Below, piece by piece: positions 44,505-57,591 of a stretch of DNA of 64,000 nucleotides. The position numbers and the translations under genes were made by a program. Numbering within the stretch: the stretch's first letter is position 1; each line of letters opens with the position of its first letter. Under the pieces are notes generated by a model that did not search any database, had not been told where the DNA came from, and was given only the letters and a program-made list of their open reading frames with translations. This DNA comes from Helichrysum umbraculigerum (Eukaryota; Streptophyta; Magnoliopsida; Asterales; Asteraceae): assembly GCA_949592205.1 (NCBI GenBank), contig CATIUR010000004.1, positions 89,454,337 to 89,518,336 on the forward strand, read 5' to 3'.

Positions 44505-44804
44505 GACCACCGCCATTCGATGCATCCTTCCTTTCTTCGGTTTGGAGTGACGAAAGGACATTGATGGCATCGCTTGTGCGGTTGTTTCGTTGCTTTTCAT
44601 TCTTCAGCTTACCGAAGAAAGAAAATAAAGTTTCGTGAGACACGGCTTATATTTAATGTATTATTATTTTTCGTTTAGTATATATAAATGTAGGTATATT
44701 TGTAAATGTGAGCCCAAAAATTGAAGTAATTAAACCACGGCATCCTTATGTCCGTCTTTCATCGGTTTTTGATGTGACGAAAGAAGTGATGGTTGGGAGT
44801 GGTC
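44505..44804. mobile_element. Possible short Harbinger-like MITE
   Basis: The outer ends GACCAC...GTGGTC are inverted, with further imperfect pairing inward (CTTCCTTTCTTCGG-like on both sides). The flanks are TTA and TTG, a 2-of-3 match to a Harbinger-type duplication. Weakly supported. Confidence 0.35.
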
Positions 44805-44879
44805 TTGGTAGCTTTGTTTATAAAAACAATTAAGTAATCAAGTTTTCTTTAAATCATTACTTGAAAATTCATGCATCGC

Positions 44880-45499
44880 CCTCTCCACACCGTAAATTAA
44901 AAACCCTGAAAATCAGTTTCACTTCAGGCTCCGATTGCGCACTAAACCCCCGCTCCCTCCACCCTCGCCGATCGCCGGAGACTTCTATCCTACTCTGCCT
45001 TCAGCCGTCGCCGGCATTGAAGAATTAACATAGGTATAAATTTCTATTCAACATTATTCCAATTTAATTTGTAATTAATTTTCTCATTTTCACCTGTATT
45101 TATTTGAAATCAATTTTAAAGTTCAGTGGTTTAATCATAAATCAAAACCTAATTAGGTATTTCATTTGTTTAACAAAAAAAATGTTAACTTTATGATGAT
45201 TTGCTGAAGATTATGTAATTTACAAAACTTAAAAATAAAAAATATGAAAAGAGAAAGTATTTAGTTATTGGTGATAACTTAAAAAATGTAATGACAAAAT
45301 CAATAAATATAAATATAATCATGAAAAGAGAAAATATTTAGTTGTTCATTTAAGGTTTTATCTACTATGATTTGCTGAAGATCATGTAATTACGAAATAA
45401 ATAAAAAAAGTGAAGTATTAAGTTATTGGTGATGAAGAAGGATTTATTGTTACAGAATTTAAGTCCGGGAGAGGACTTTTGGAGAAATTACTTTGTGTA
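44880..45499 (+). promoter_or_regulatory. Probable 5' leader and leader intron of the RNase H1 gene
   Basis: A C-rich, leader-like stretch (44,925-45,030, rich in CGCCGGAG and CCCTCC) ends ATTAACATAG/GTATAAA. A matching acceptor, TGTTACAG, occurs at 45,448-45,455, 44 nt before the ATG at 45,500. An intron of about 420 bp in the 5' UTR is inferred; transcript data are absent. Confidence 0.45.
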
Positions 45500-48400
45500 A
45501 TGAACTCGTTATTTAATGCGGCTTTATTTGCAAGGACAAATGGCACTCTTGTTGCCACTGCCAGATGTTTATCTAGTGGACTCATCGGTTTATCATTGAG
45601 ACAAAGTAGAAGAATTGATAATCATACTGCATTCATCACTGCAGAAAATGGATTGACGAGGTTTCGTGCTACTTGTCGTTGTTACTCTGCTCGTAAAGCT
45701 AGCAGCCGTGTTGGCAAGTCTAAGACGAAGAGTTCAGAATCTAAATTGGAGAAAATGTTGGGTGAAGAGAAGAATGCTTTCTTTGTTGTACGGAAAGGGG
45801 ATCTTGTTGGTGTCTACAAGAACTTAAGTGATTGTCAAGCTCAAGTTGGATCCTCGGTATATTTTTGCATCTGATCATTTCTCTAATTTGTTGATTTATG
45901 ACTTTGTTTTCTTTAAGTTATTTGGCTTTGTCTATCTTAGGCATTAACTTAGAAAACTCCATCGAGTATGTCTTTTTATAAAATGAAGTTTGTAGGTGTC
46001 TAGCAATTTGTGGTAATTTTCCAAAGATTGCTCTCTCATGAGTTTATAACTACCTGCCCTTCTCTGATCGGTATTCAATATGCTTCAGAAAAGTATAAAG
46101 CTTTATGATTTTTCGGCATAAGGGGAGCACTAATACATGCTCTGTGCTTTACATATATGATTAAATATTAATTGCAGATATCTTAGCACCGTATGTCTTA
46201 TCTAGATAGAACACTTTAACGGTAAATGTCTTAAGAGATTTATATAGAACTTTTAAAATATAACAGATCACATGCTTCTGTGTGATCCTGATAGGTATGT
46301 GATCCTCCTGTCAGTGTGTATAAAGGCTACACGATGCCCAAGGAGGCTGAAGAATATATGATTTCCTGTGGGCTTAAAAATGCACTTTATTCAATCAGAG
46401 CTGCAGATCTGACAGAAGAACTATTTGGAAATCTCGTGGCTTGTCCTTACCAGGTAAGATAAAATATTGAATGTGAATTTCATATAGAACTATTTCTCTG
46501 TTTTGGCCACATATTACAAACTTCTGTGATACAAGAACTCGCTTGCTTCTTTTGAGCATTTAGAAGGATACATTTTGATTGCCTGGTTTATCTGATATCT
46601 ATGAGCTTTTTGATGTTCATATCATAGTGATTTTTGGTGCATAAGCTAAATGAGTATTGATTTAAATTGATTAATTCTGTTATATGTATTACGTTCCTAC
46701 CAATATGCATGTCGATCTGCAACTTTTCCATTGTCTCTGATTTTTTTCTTCGTTTAAATGTCATAACTGGAAACTGAGCAATGCACATTTGACACTGGAC
46801 ACTGGTGATGGTTCCATGTATTTAAACGTGTGTGCTTGGAATTTTAAGAGTTTCACATCGTATCAAACTGAACATGAATATTTCAAATCAGCCACACGGC
46901 ACTTGATTTCTGAAGTAATGGTGTAAAATGTCCATGATGGAATGGTTCACAAAATCAAACATATCAGAATATACAGTCGTCTTGTGCCTAAGTTATTTTA
47001 TTAAAACAATTCTACTTTAATTAAGCATATTATCTCATATTCCGTTGTGGTACATGTCTTTGATGTAAGTAATGTTGCATTTTCAAATGTATTGGTTGCA
47101 GCAAGTAAAAGATTTGATATGTTATTCAACAAACAACCATTGGAGAAGTAGAATCCTTACCCTTCTCAACCATTTTCTGTGCTATTTCATGAACTTCTAA
47201 TTTACAAAATCTCGGTCACGATTAAAAGTTGAACGTACCACGACATGAATCAAGTAGTTAACCAAAGGTTGTTTTCCCCAGCAGGTGTATGGGCAACACA
47301 TCAACAAAGAGGTTGTGGGTTCAAGTATTACTAGATATATCGGTATATATGATTGTATATAATATAATAATTTATGGTGTGGAGTGTGTTAGTGTTTGCC
47401 TATCTGAAAAATACATAGTATTAATCAAGGAACTCGATTGATGGTTCCTTTGATTATTTCAGGTTACTCAAATAAACAATCAAAGGCAATCAGTATGTTG
47501 ATGCAAATCTAGTAAATCATAACAAGCTTATAACACTTAACCAGACACTATGAATGGCTCCAACATGTATTCTTAACTTTTTTTCGCACTCACAGTTTCT
47601 AAGCTTATGCAAATGAATCGTTATACCCTACAATGAACAAAATCGTACATCTTCTTGTAAGCATTAGAAGCCATAAGATTTGTTTGTATGCTTTCCACTT
47701 GATCTCGTGTTAGTTTAGAGGCTGTCGTCGTTGGATTTGTGATGATTTATATTAGACCCTCATATATAAATTTGTAAGCTCACTTCTTTTTGTTCATTAG
47801 CAACTTACGTAAATCATCTTTTTATTTGCAGCCACCGCATTTTGCCCTAGGAGAACATTCGAGCAATCATTTGTCTAAGAGAAGATTTCAGGAAGTTTTG
47901 GGATCGCAAACTGGGGTAAGTTTATTGTATCAGATTAAGAACTGTGGCGCGTGTTTCTGTTTTCTTAACTGAACTTTTGTTTTTATAATTATAGGTGTTT
48001 CTTATCAAGAAGCAAATTTGTAGTATCTCTTACATTGCTAAATTTGGGGAATGTTATAATTTAACCATATATATAGGGATTATGTGTAACCATATAATAT
48101 AAATTCACCTTTAAAGTATCAATTATCAAAATCCATCCTTCCCTTGTATTTATTTTCATTTACTTGGCACAGTTGCTGTCATATCAAATATCTTGTTTTC
48201 GCCGTCTCTGTGGTTTGTTATTTATTGTTGTTTTGTAAATTGCTTGCAGGAAGCCTTTGGATTGACACCTATATCAAATGATCCTGCAAGGAAGCATGCT
48301 AAGATGGAACATCCTGCAAATCAAGCTGTAACTGCTAATGTGAGTAATGATGGTAATACTTAATGTATGCATGCCAATTTCTGTAACTGAACATCCTAGC

Positions 48401-51271
48401 TGAAAGTGAACCTGCTTGTTGTTACATTGTCCGAATTTTTAGTGGGGCTTGTATATGGATCTCATATAACATGGCAATATACACATTGTTCCAGTTTTTT
48501 GTTGCGGTTGTATTGGCAATTTAGATCTTCTAGTTTGGCATCATATGAAAAGTAAAATCCTTTTCAAACTTCATTTCAATTTTGTGTTTTTCTAGTTCAA
48601 AATAAAGGAGCTGCTTTAGGGATTGGGGTGGTAGAAATGTGAAACCAAATAGGTTAGGCTGTCATGTTGTTGGTGGATCATTGGGACTTGATTTCTAGTG
48701 CCTCTTTAAGTATCAACTAAGCATCATCAATGCAATGGCAATACCTGTTCCAGGTCTACAACATTTCTATTCCAATAGTCTTATTTCATTTCAGGTCACT
48801 GAACCAAGCTGCCACTTCTTGGTAGAGGTGGCAATTACAACCAACTTGCTTTTGAATGTGTTTAGTTCAGTTGTGTTTTATCTCAAACCAATTCAGATAT
48901 ATTGGCGACAATTCAAATGGGTCGAACGGGTGGAAAGTCCCTTAAATTCCCATTTAAATTGCATACAACCTCTAAATTTTGTACTCGAAGCGTCAGATTA
49001 TTGCTGTATTAATATTGTCTTCGTAATCATAGTTAGCACATCTATTACTTCCGAAAAATTCTGACAGATCTACAAAAAAATGTTTGTGGGTCAACCTGGC
49101 CCACTCCGTTCTAAAAACATGTTTCCATCTGTACCTTTTTTGGCTTGTTACCACCCCTGTACATCTTGCTACATGTACTTTATTATGAGATTGACCCACT
49201 TTTAATACACTATTTCCAGTTCAGTTGCTAAATTACACGTGGAGATGACTACCTGTTTTACTATTCCTTCATATAGAAGTCACAATTATCATGCTTCTCA
49301 CATTTTACGGTGTTGGTGGGTTTAAACTGGTATATGTCTGAGTTGCATATTTAATTTACAGCGCACTTGTATTCTTGAGTTCGATGGTGCATCTAAAGGA
49401 AACCCTGGACAAGCGGGGGCAGGCGCTGTTCTACGCACTGATGATGGAAGTGTGGTATACACCCACATTTTATTTATTTGGCTCATTTTCTCTTTTATGA
49501 TAATTAATAGCTCTACTTCCTTTTGTAGATTTGTAGATTGCGTGAAGGTTTAGGTATAGCAACTAATAATGTTGCTGAATATCGAGCTATGATTCTAGGG
49601 TTGAGAGTTGCTCTTAGCAAAGGGTTCACAAGTATACGAGTTTTAGGCGATTCCAAACTGGTTTGCATGCAGGTATCTTTAGTGTTCATATATGCACAAA
49701 TGCTAGACTTTCATTTGCTACACCTTCTAGCCCATGAAAAGTTGAACACTCCCCAATATTTAGATGTCTTTGAAAATGTGCTAACATGTCATTTTTAAGG
49801 AATTATTTCGAAACATTTGAACACCTTCCTAGAACTATGTGTCCATTAAAATGTTGCAGCTTTCAATGCACTGGAAGAACACTTGCTATATATTGAATAA
49901 GGGTAGCTTAACTATTTGACTGATGATAGCCAAACCACCTTTTGCCTTGTCCAACTTCCATATAAATTTTGGGATGGATTAAATAAGCTCCCCTTCTATT
50001 TTCTCTTAATCTGAAGTACATATGCATATAGCTGTTGATTTATTATTATTCATTTTCAGTGTTACATTTTATGGTACAGGTTCAAGGTCTATGGAAGGTA
50101 AAAAATCAGAACATTATTAAGTGGTATGAAGAAGCAAAGAGACTAAAGGATAAATTCGTTGGTTTCCAGATTGATCATGTATTAAGGGTACAGTTACACA
50201 TTTCAAGTGCTTATATTATGTGGTTATAATATCTACGTGTGGTGACCTGTTCCTCTAATGTGCTTCAGTTGAGATATATCCTCGTATGCAATTTGAGTAC
50301 TTTTCAATCATTCTCATGCCTAATAATATGTAATTAATTTATAAGCATGTAAAACTTTCACTAAATTATTGCATGCCGAAGTTTGTAATTTTTATTGGAA
50401 AAAAAATATATTTATTTTCCTTTACCCTGTGTACATTACGCCTGACTTAGAATATAGGTTTAAGTTGTTGTCTAGCTATTTACCTGATGTCAATAAAATT
50501 CTTTGATTATAGCCGAGTCTTATATAGGGCCAAATAATATATTACTAGAGTTATGATATGAATGACGAGTTGATGACGAACAAATTAAAACTTTTCCAAG
50601 ATACTAATGTTATACAGTTATAGAATATTTTGAAATAATATTTGTGATTTTCATGTTTGCAACTCTTGACGATTGCAACATTTGATTATGCGTATAGTTT
50701 GAAGTATACGACTATTTGTAGCATGTCTAAAATGATGAGCAATAAGAATAACAAGTTATTCTGAACAGTGAACACAGACCAACATTATTATCTTAATGCT
50801 ATGAAATGATTGAAATCTATGTACAAATATTGTAACTTTCATTTATGGAATCTTTCTAAACTTTTTTTTTTTTCCTTTCGCATAGGACTTGAACTCAGAT
50901 GCAGATACTCAAGCAAACTTAGCCGTGGATCTTGCAGGTGTGACTTCTTGTCCCTCGTGCACCACTTTGCTTTATAGCTTTGTTAAGAGATGAACCTTGG
51001 ACCCATTTACCTAACAGATGGGTTGATCCAGTTGTGTCTAATCTTTGAATGGTCAAATGGGTAACAAACAACATATAAGGGAACGTTTTAAAATGGATTG
51101 GGAGTTGCATTACCTTTTACAAAAGGTCTTAGTGGTCAATCAACCCATCCCGATTTGATCTACTATATTGCACCACCTGCCCATTTTGCCACTTCTATCA
51201 TTGTTGACTGATGCTTACAACAATCTGCACATGATGCTGCAGATGGTCAGATTCAGGAGGTCAATACATAA
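45500..51271 (+). CDS. Ribonuclease H1 with N-terminal viroplasmin/hybrid-binding domain, organellar type
   Basis: Nine coding exons: 45,500-45,856; 46,295-46,453; 47,832-47,915; 48,250-48,339; 49,362-49,454; 49,529-49,672; 50,080-50,187; 50,886-50,937; 51,243-51,271. All introns are GT-AG and phases agree, giving 371 residues. Residues 1-75 are Ser/Arg-rich without acidic clusters, like an organelle-targeting peptide. Residues 94-140 (FFVVRKGDLVGVYKNLSDCQAQV...YKGYTMPKEAEEY) form the viroplasmin/RNA-DNA hybrid-binding domain. The RNase H fold begins at 231, with catalytic residues D238 (FDGASKGNPG), E278 (NNVAEYRA), D302 (LGDSK) and D352 (DADTQANLA). The enzyme cleaves the RNA strand of RNA-DNA hybrids; Arabidopsis has nuclear, mitochondrial and chloroplast paralogues. 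This N-terminus favours mitochondria or plastid, but I cannot choose. The despite-its-name viroplasmin domain is a host module, not a virus insertion. Confidence 0.88.
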
Positions 51272-51839
51272 CGTTTACGAAGGAAAACATAAGCAAGTTC
51301 AGGTTCACAGTCATCGGGTCTACAAGCCAAGAGTACAATTCTGCTATACATTTTCCCTTGAAACCAAATGGCAAACAAACAACCAAGATGGTTATGCCCG
51401 TTCATTTTATTCAGGAAATTTACTATTATATTTATCTAAGTTAGAACTTTTGGGGTATAATTTTGTCACTCTGCCAAGGGGTTTTAATGATGGTTTTTCT
51501 GTTTTGCGAGTGACTTAGAAGTTGTAGAACGTTGTGAAACGTGTTGGATACAGAAATGTACTTGTTAAAATTTGGGCCTGATATAAGTTGGTATCTATGC
51601 CAGCAGACGGTTCACGGGTTATATTTAAATGTAAGTTGTTGCCTATTTTTGTTACATGATGACAATCCTTATATAAGTTGGTATATATGTTCTTGTTTTG
51701 TTTTTCACGGTACCTATTTGTGTAACCAATACAAAAGCCAAGTAAAACGAGGCATGGGTCATGTTTCGAACGTATGCATCTGGCTGTAGTGCTTTTTAGG
51801 CCCGGGAATGGATTGATATGGATGTATTCTGATTCGCTC
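51272..51839 (+). other. 3' UTR and downstream region of the RNase H1 gene
   Basis: No further coding signal. The small ORFs at 51,168-51,518 and 51,541-51,789 lack homology and run across the stop region. Confidence 0.5.
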
Positions 51840-51847
51840 TATTAGAT

Positions 51848-51980
51848 GGGGAGTGATTCGTACACCACCTATTTTTGACTATACACCACTGAATGTGCTT
51901 TATAGTATGGTACAGTACAACACTTTATAACATGTTTGGTGGTGTACGGCTAAAAACAGTGGTGTACGAATCACCACCCC
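51848..51980. mobile_element. hAT-type MITE, 133 bp
   Basis: Inverted ends GGGGAGTGATTCGTACACCAC and GTGGTGTACGAATCACCACC (plus strand), flanked by a perfect 8-bp duplication TATTAGAT at 51,840-51,847 and 51,981-51,988. No coding content. Confidence 0.9.
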
Positions 51981-52202
51981 TATTAGATCACCTGACCACT
52001 AAGTACTGTCCCTTAGGTCCCACTAACTAAATTTATATTTTCATTTATCTAACAAAAAACAATGCATTTAATTAATTAAAATACAATACGATAATTAAAT
52101 AAAATACATAAATTAAAATAAAAAATACTTCAATAAATTACATAATAAAATGATTGAAAATAAAGAATTGTATTTTATTTAGTAGGTTTAAATTATTTTA
52201 AA

Positions 52203-52275
52203 AGCCCAAACGGAAAAGCCCACTTAAATCATTTAGGGTTTCAAAAAGAAAAAAAAAAAAAAAAAAAAAAAAAAA
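52203..52275 (+). promoter_or_regulatory. Orphan site II / telo-box promoter-like cluster
   Basis: Two AGCCCA boxes (52,203-52,208 and 52,217-52,222, i.e. TGGGCT on the other strand) and a telo-box TTAGGGTTT (52,233-52,241) lie within 40 bp. A 27-nt A run (52,249-52,275) and a CT-rich leader-like stretch follow. This combination is typical of plant translation and ribosome-biogenesis genes, but I see no gene after it. Confidence 0.45.
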
Positions 52276-54238
52276 CTTACATCTTCTTCTTTCTTAGCAT
52301 CTTCTTATCATTTTCTTGTATTCTTCCTTCCTATCTATTAAATTTTTTATTTTTTCTGAAACGGAACATAGAGAAAGAAAAAGAATGAAAAACAAAAAAG
52401 AGAAAAAAAACCTCTGGCCCCACTTTTGGCGTTCACTCGCCCGTTTTTGGATACACAACGTCCTGTCACGACACCGCCTACTGCAGGTTTTTGATGGCGT
52501 TTTCGGTCCTGAACGTCACCCAAAACGAGCGCGTTGCAGGTTGTCTTAGTGATCCAACTTAAATGGATCATGATCCGATCCATGATTCAATACAATTGGA
52601 TCGTGATCTAATCCGTATCCAATTAATTTTAGTGGAAGAGATAATTAATTATTCAACTTATCATCTATATAAAACTTGAAATATTCATCTTTGGAGTTTT
52701 GTTTTTATTTTCAAAAATTTGAATTAGTTAATTGGATAATCCAATTTCACATTATATATGGGAAAATTAACTAGCTAGCCAAAGCGAATAAAATAAAAAA
52801 TAAGCTAGTAATCTTCGAAGATCAAGTTAGTTTTTGCAGCTAACCCTCGCTACGAAACCACCCTTGTTGCCCAATCAAAAGGGTGAAAGGGGCATCAAAT
52901 TCCTTCCTTGTTGCGGGTTCCATAGCAGATGCTACGAAACTTGCATTTTTACCGTGATACTGACTTTTTATGATCATGTTGCGTTATTTCTTGATAAGAT
53001 TCGTTGTGGATTTATTTTTTATATAGGTAGGTCAACCAAATTAAGCTTCATTTCTCATTACTGTTAACCACTGTTCTAAAAATTCTATACAGATCTTGGA
53101 CTACGGGAAAATTTGAAGAATAGTTGCAATCTAATATTCTTAAAGTAATGAATAAGAACAATTTTACATGCTACATATATTACAGTTTTAGATTAGATAT
53201 AAAGATCACTTTTAATTATATATGGAGTATTTATCACGTAACTGGGTAAGGTTATGAGAGGCAGTTAAATTTGGAGAGAAATGAAGGGCAGACGATCTCG
53301 GGTGTTGAATTATGTGATCAACGGTTCAGATTCGCTTCATCTTAACAACACTACATTTAACATAAATTGCAATATGCACATAAAATAGCTGTTGATCACA
53401 GATTTTATCGGTTGATATTGTCCATCCATCATTCCCCTCAAAATATAGTATTTCCTCAAAATACACTTGCCCCTCTATCTCACACTCGCGTAACTAGCAA
53501 AGAGTTTTAACATTAAAGCTATTAATTTTCAAATAGTTGAGCTAGAAGTCACTTTTGTTACGAAGTTCAAGGAGCCCTCAACTTTCTAACTCTTGTCGCG
53601 AGTTTCGCAGTAGAATGTTATTGATACGTACACTTTTGCTGCAAAACTTAGTTATAAGTCATCAAATGCAATCTTTTAGTCACATTTTTGAAAAGATAGA
53701 TCACCTACGTAAGCTTCAATCCACATTAATATTATCCCGTTTTTCCCAGAAAAAACCTTTACAATATTGGAATTAGGTAAAGATTCAAGAAGAGTTGCAA
53801 AATAACGTAGTTACTATTGTTATTTGTTATCGTTACACGTGTAACCTTTTATTGAATGTTAATCTTCCTTATATATATACTTGTATGTATGTGTATATAC
53901 TAATACTGATATTAATAGAGTATCCCCTAACTTAATCGGCAACTTCTCATTTCAACTGATAAGTCTAAATAGACTTGGCAATATCATGTGAAGTTTTGCT
54001 ATTTGGTTGTGCCAAGTAAGCAACTTTCATGTGTTAAACTTTAATATATTGAGTAATTAAGAAGAATATGTTTTAACATGAGAGTATATTCTAATATTTA
54101 ACCTTTCATATCTTAACAATTAATTCCTCAATTCTAATATTTATGTTCACGTTAGTTATTCCAATCATATTATTTAGAGAAAAGAGTTCCAGCAAAAGAC
54201 GAAGAAGACTCTCGGATGGCAAACATGAATAATATTCA
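52276..54238. other. Intergenic stretch
   Basis: Mostly AT-rich. A GC-richer patch at 52,410-52,550 and another at 52,840-52,940 look like degraded imported or gene-derived sequence, but no frame gives a recognisable protein. Nothing else supported. Confidence 0.4.
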
Positions 54239-54247
54239 TGTTAGTTA

Positions 54248-55095
54248 GAGAAAATTACATAAATCATCTTTATGGTTTGCTTCAAATTTCACTTGTAGTC
54301 CTTTGATTAATTTAATTATACTGATCATCCTTTATTTTAAAACTTGTTACGTTAATAGTCCTTTACACTCACGATTGTTAACTCTCCGTTATAAAGGACC
54401 GTGTGTGTAAAAGTTTTTATTCTTTTAAATTTTTTGAGTAAAATATAAATTATAAAATCTAACATATATGTATAGATAATTTTATTAGGTGCACGCAACA
54501 TTATTTTTATTTCCCTCATTTTATTCATCATCAAATTTGATCATATACTCCTCTAAAATATCAAATTTTATATTCCACTACCCAAATTAACCATCATCAT
54601 TCTCCACCTAAATATACGTTTGTGGCTTATATAGTTCTCACTTTTTAATGTCGTTTTACTTTGAAGTTAGGGTCATCGGAGTGGATGCAAAAGAGAAGAG
54701 ATGGTGACCATCAAAGTTATGACGAGATAAAATGAATGGTGATTGAGGGTCCTTGAATGGTGAAAGACGATTGTGAACTATAAAATATAACGTTTCAATG
54801 CAGAAGATGAACAATCTGATGATGAATTTGCTAAATGATATGTGAAAGATGAAAATGTCATTTGTCCAAATAATGTATCTATACTAGATTTATAATTTAT
54901 ATTTTGTCAAAAAATTTAAAAGAATAAAAAAACTACACACATGGTCATTTTTAACGGAGAGTTAATCATCGTTAGTGTAAAGGACTATTAACGTAACAAG
55001 TTCCAAAAGAAAGAATGTTCCGTGTAATTAAATTAATTATAGGACTACGAGTGAAATTTGATCAAAATCATAAGGACGGTTTATGTAATTTTCTC
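54248..55095. mobile_element. Non-autonomous MULE with long terminal inverted repeats, 848 bp
   Basis: The ends GAGAAAATTACATAAA and its inverse at 55,080-55,095 begin inverted repeats of roughly 200-230 bp (for example TTAACTCTCCGTTA paired with AACGGAGAGTTAA). The flanks are TGTTAGTTA (54,239-54,247) and TGTTACTTA (55,096-55,104), a 9-bp duplication with one mismatch, as for Mutator-like elements. The internal 370 bp have no transposase and no clear captured gene. Confidence 0.85.
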
Positions 55096-55104
55096 TGTTA
55101 CTTA

Positions 55105-56390
55105 TTTTAATTTTTGGTGGGTGAAACACATCACGATTTTGATGTTATGCATGAGAAGTGAATAAATATTGTACAATTTACCTTTAGTAGCTCATAAAAT
55201 GACGAACATTTCACATGATGATTTATGTAATTATTTGTATGTTTTTTTGTTAATGGACCGAAGGTCAAAATATGGTACAATCACAAATGAAGGAAAATCA
55301 AGTAGTGAGGTATTATAATCTTTTGGTTTCGCAATAGTAGTTCAAACTTTGAACATTCAAATAAAATGAAAATGATTATTTGTATTATTTTTAATTATAA
55401 TAGATTTCTTTAAGTTATTTGTGTATGGTTGATGTTAATGATATTGCATGATGATAAGTTTAAGTTGTTAGTACTATAATGCAAAAAACAACATCAAAAC
55501 ATATACAGTACATCTTAGCTTCTTCGTAGCTAACACATTTTTTCTATTGGTTTTAATCTATTGTATATATTTTGCTTAATTGACTCTTTGTATATATTAA
55601 AAAATATACTAATAAAATTATATACGAGTCCTGACGCCTTTCACCTAAAAGAGGTTCGCATTCGTATATATAAAGTCGAGAACTTTATATTTACAAAAAT
55701 ATGTATATGTTATATATCAAACTTCCGTACATCGCACAAGTGTTAACACTAGTTATTCGATATTTAATTTAATTCAATTATGTTAACACTAATTTTCATT
55801 ACTTTTGCTATTTGAGACCCGCAATTGAAAATTTTAAGATATGTGTTTAACTATTTGTAGCGTAGGTAAAATCATAGTACCACAATTGTTGCTGACTCGA
55901 CTAAGTGACTTTGAGTTTTAACTAACGACTCGTGACTTGACTTCACTTGTAAAAGTCATTATTTCACAATAAATATATATTCATTTGTTTAAGATTTTTG
56001 TTTTAATAGATGTAAAATACTTTGAGAATCGCTAATGAATTCGTTAATCAATAATCCATACAAATGTTTAATTTAAATTATATCATAGTCAATAACCTTT
56101 ATATTTTGTCCTTTTAATTTTTTTTATTACATTACACAATAAGTTTTCCTGATTTTCTGACTCATAAGAGCGCACAAGACTCAGAAGAGTCAATAAATGA
56201 CTCGTAAGACTTAAAGTCAATTAAGAGTTGAAGTTCTAGGCGTCTTGTTTTTTAATTTATAACTCAACTCGTAAAAATCGACTTATAAGTCGTACGTGTC
56301 TAATAACTATCGACTTATAAGTCGCAAGTGTCTAATAACTATGGTAAAACTATTTTTATTCATTACTTTCGGGAAATTAAAGGAACTATA
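55105..56390. other. Intergenic stretch upstream of NOG1
   Basis: Very AT-rich; no gene. It contains dispersed GACTCGTAAGACTT-like words (56,160-56,240) and the 32-bp duplication described separately. Confidence 0.5.
56279..56342. repeat. 32-bp tandem duplication with a palindrome
   Basis: Two units (56,279-56,310 and 56,311-56,342) that differ by two bases. Each starts with the 14-bp palindrome CGACTTATAAGTCG and ends GTGTCTAATAACTAT. It lies 55 bp before the first site II box of NOG1. Confidence 0.9.
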
Positions 56391-56396
56391 TACTTT

Positions 56397-56584
56397 TGGG
56401 CTAAACAAATGGGTTATATCAAATTTATTGGGCTAAACAATTAGGTCGGAAAAAGTCGGCCCAAACTACGTAGCTATATAGCGAGCCTATAATTTTTCAA
56501 TAAGCAAAACCAGGGTTTCAGGGTTTTGAGTCTTGTACCCATACGCCACACAGACATTAACCGTTTCCTGCAGTTCTAGGGTTT
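56397..56584 (+). promoter_or_regulatory. NOG1 promoter: three site II boxes and a telo-box
   Basis: TGGGCT at 56,397-56,402 and 56,429-56,434, GGCCCA at 56,458-56,463, a TATATA-like stretch near 56,474, and TAGGGTTT (telo-box) at 56,577-56,584 in the leader. Site II elements (bound by TCP factors) with telo-boxes are known to co-regulate plant ribosome-biogenesis genes, which fits NOG1. Confidence 0.7.
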
Positions 56585-56629
56585 TAGAGCTCTGTCGTAT
56601 CATTTTTCACTTGTAATCAGCTGTTTCTG

Positions 56630-57576
56630 GTAATCTTTTCTTCTTATTAATTATGCTCAATGATTGATTGAATTCGATTAATAAGTACGTATTAGCTAGT
56701 TTCTTTGAATTTTCTGTTTCTGCGAATCGTATCATTTAGTTGTTCTTTAATGTATGACCTAATTTAATTAATTAATTACTGATTTGTTTTGATATATCAA
56801 TTTTCTTCTTTTAACTTTTATCTCTTCGTTTATGTGTTTGTTTGAATCTCTAATTTATTAGATAGGTAGGGTTTTGAGCAGAAAACTGTAGCTTGTTCTT
56901 GTTAGTTTCTTAACAATGGAATATATATATTTTTTCTGGCTTTGATAAATTGATGAAGCTTGATTTAATTTCTGGTTACAAGATAAAATAATTATGCTAC
57001 AGTTTAGGAACTAGGTTTGCAGGATAGCTGAGCCTAGCTGAATAGCTTTTTTGATCCTTAAAGAAAAGTGCGATTCAGGGCTACATAAGCTCAAGCTCGT
57101 GCTAGCTCGTTTCGCTGTTCAAGCTTGTTAATATGCTCAATATTGGAAATCAGCTACTAAGATTGAAAATTGATAATTCAATGTATTAAAAGAGCTACAC
57201 CTTGAGTTTCTTGAATCGGTTGCATCTTTTGCTTTCTTTTTATTTCATAGTTTTTGAAATAATTTCATATTAAACTAAACTGTGAAGCCAGTAAATTCCA
57301 ATTATAACACTACCTGCTGGTTTGTTAGTCTCATCTGCTATCTATTAATGTAAAAAAGCTTGCTGATTTAACGCAGTTAGTGTTGTATGTTTTACGTTTG
57401 ATGTCACAAAGGTGTGGTTTACTAGCATAATAAACATCAGAACATAGTAGGGTATCATTTCGCTTTTTGTAATTGATTATTTTATTGTCAAGTTTTGATG
57501 TTTCTTACTTCACTGCTTCTATTGTTCTTTCTCTTAAGATTTTTAATATTGTAAGTTCCGTGCTGCAGTATTTCAG
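56630..57576 (+). other. Inferred intron in the 5' UTR of NOG1
   Basis: A donor TCTG/GTAATC at 56,630 and an acceptor at 57,568 (GCTGCAG) or 57,576 (ATTTCAG) bracket about 940 AT-rich bases without coding signal, just before the ATG at 57,592. Inference from splice signals. Confidence 0.55.
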
Positions 57577-57591
57577 CATAAATTATCAGAC

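Noticed and set aside
45776..46453. Caulimovirus (viroplasmin) integration
   Set aside because: The domain is a normal part of plant RNase H1 proteins and is in frame across exons with the RNase H domain.
47280..47420. tRNA-derived SINE in an RNase H1 intron
   Set aside because: Only a B-box-like GGGTTCAAGT is visible; no A box, no clear tail and no target duplication.
52834..53067. 77-residue ORF as a gene fragment
   Set aside because: No recognisable domain in any frame; GC content is slightly higher than the surroundings but this is not enough.
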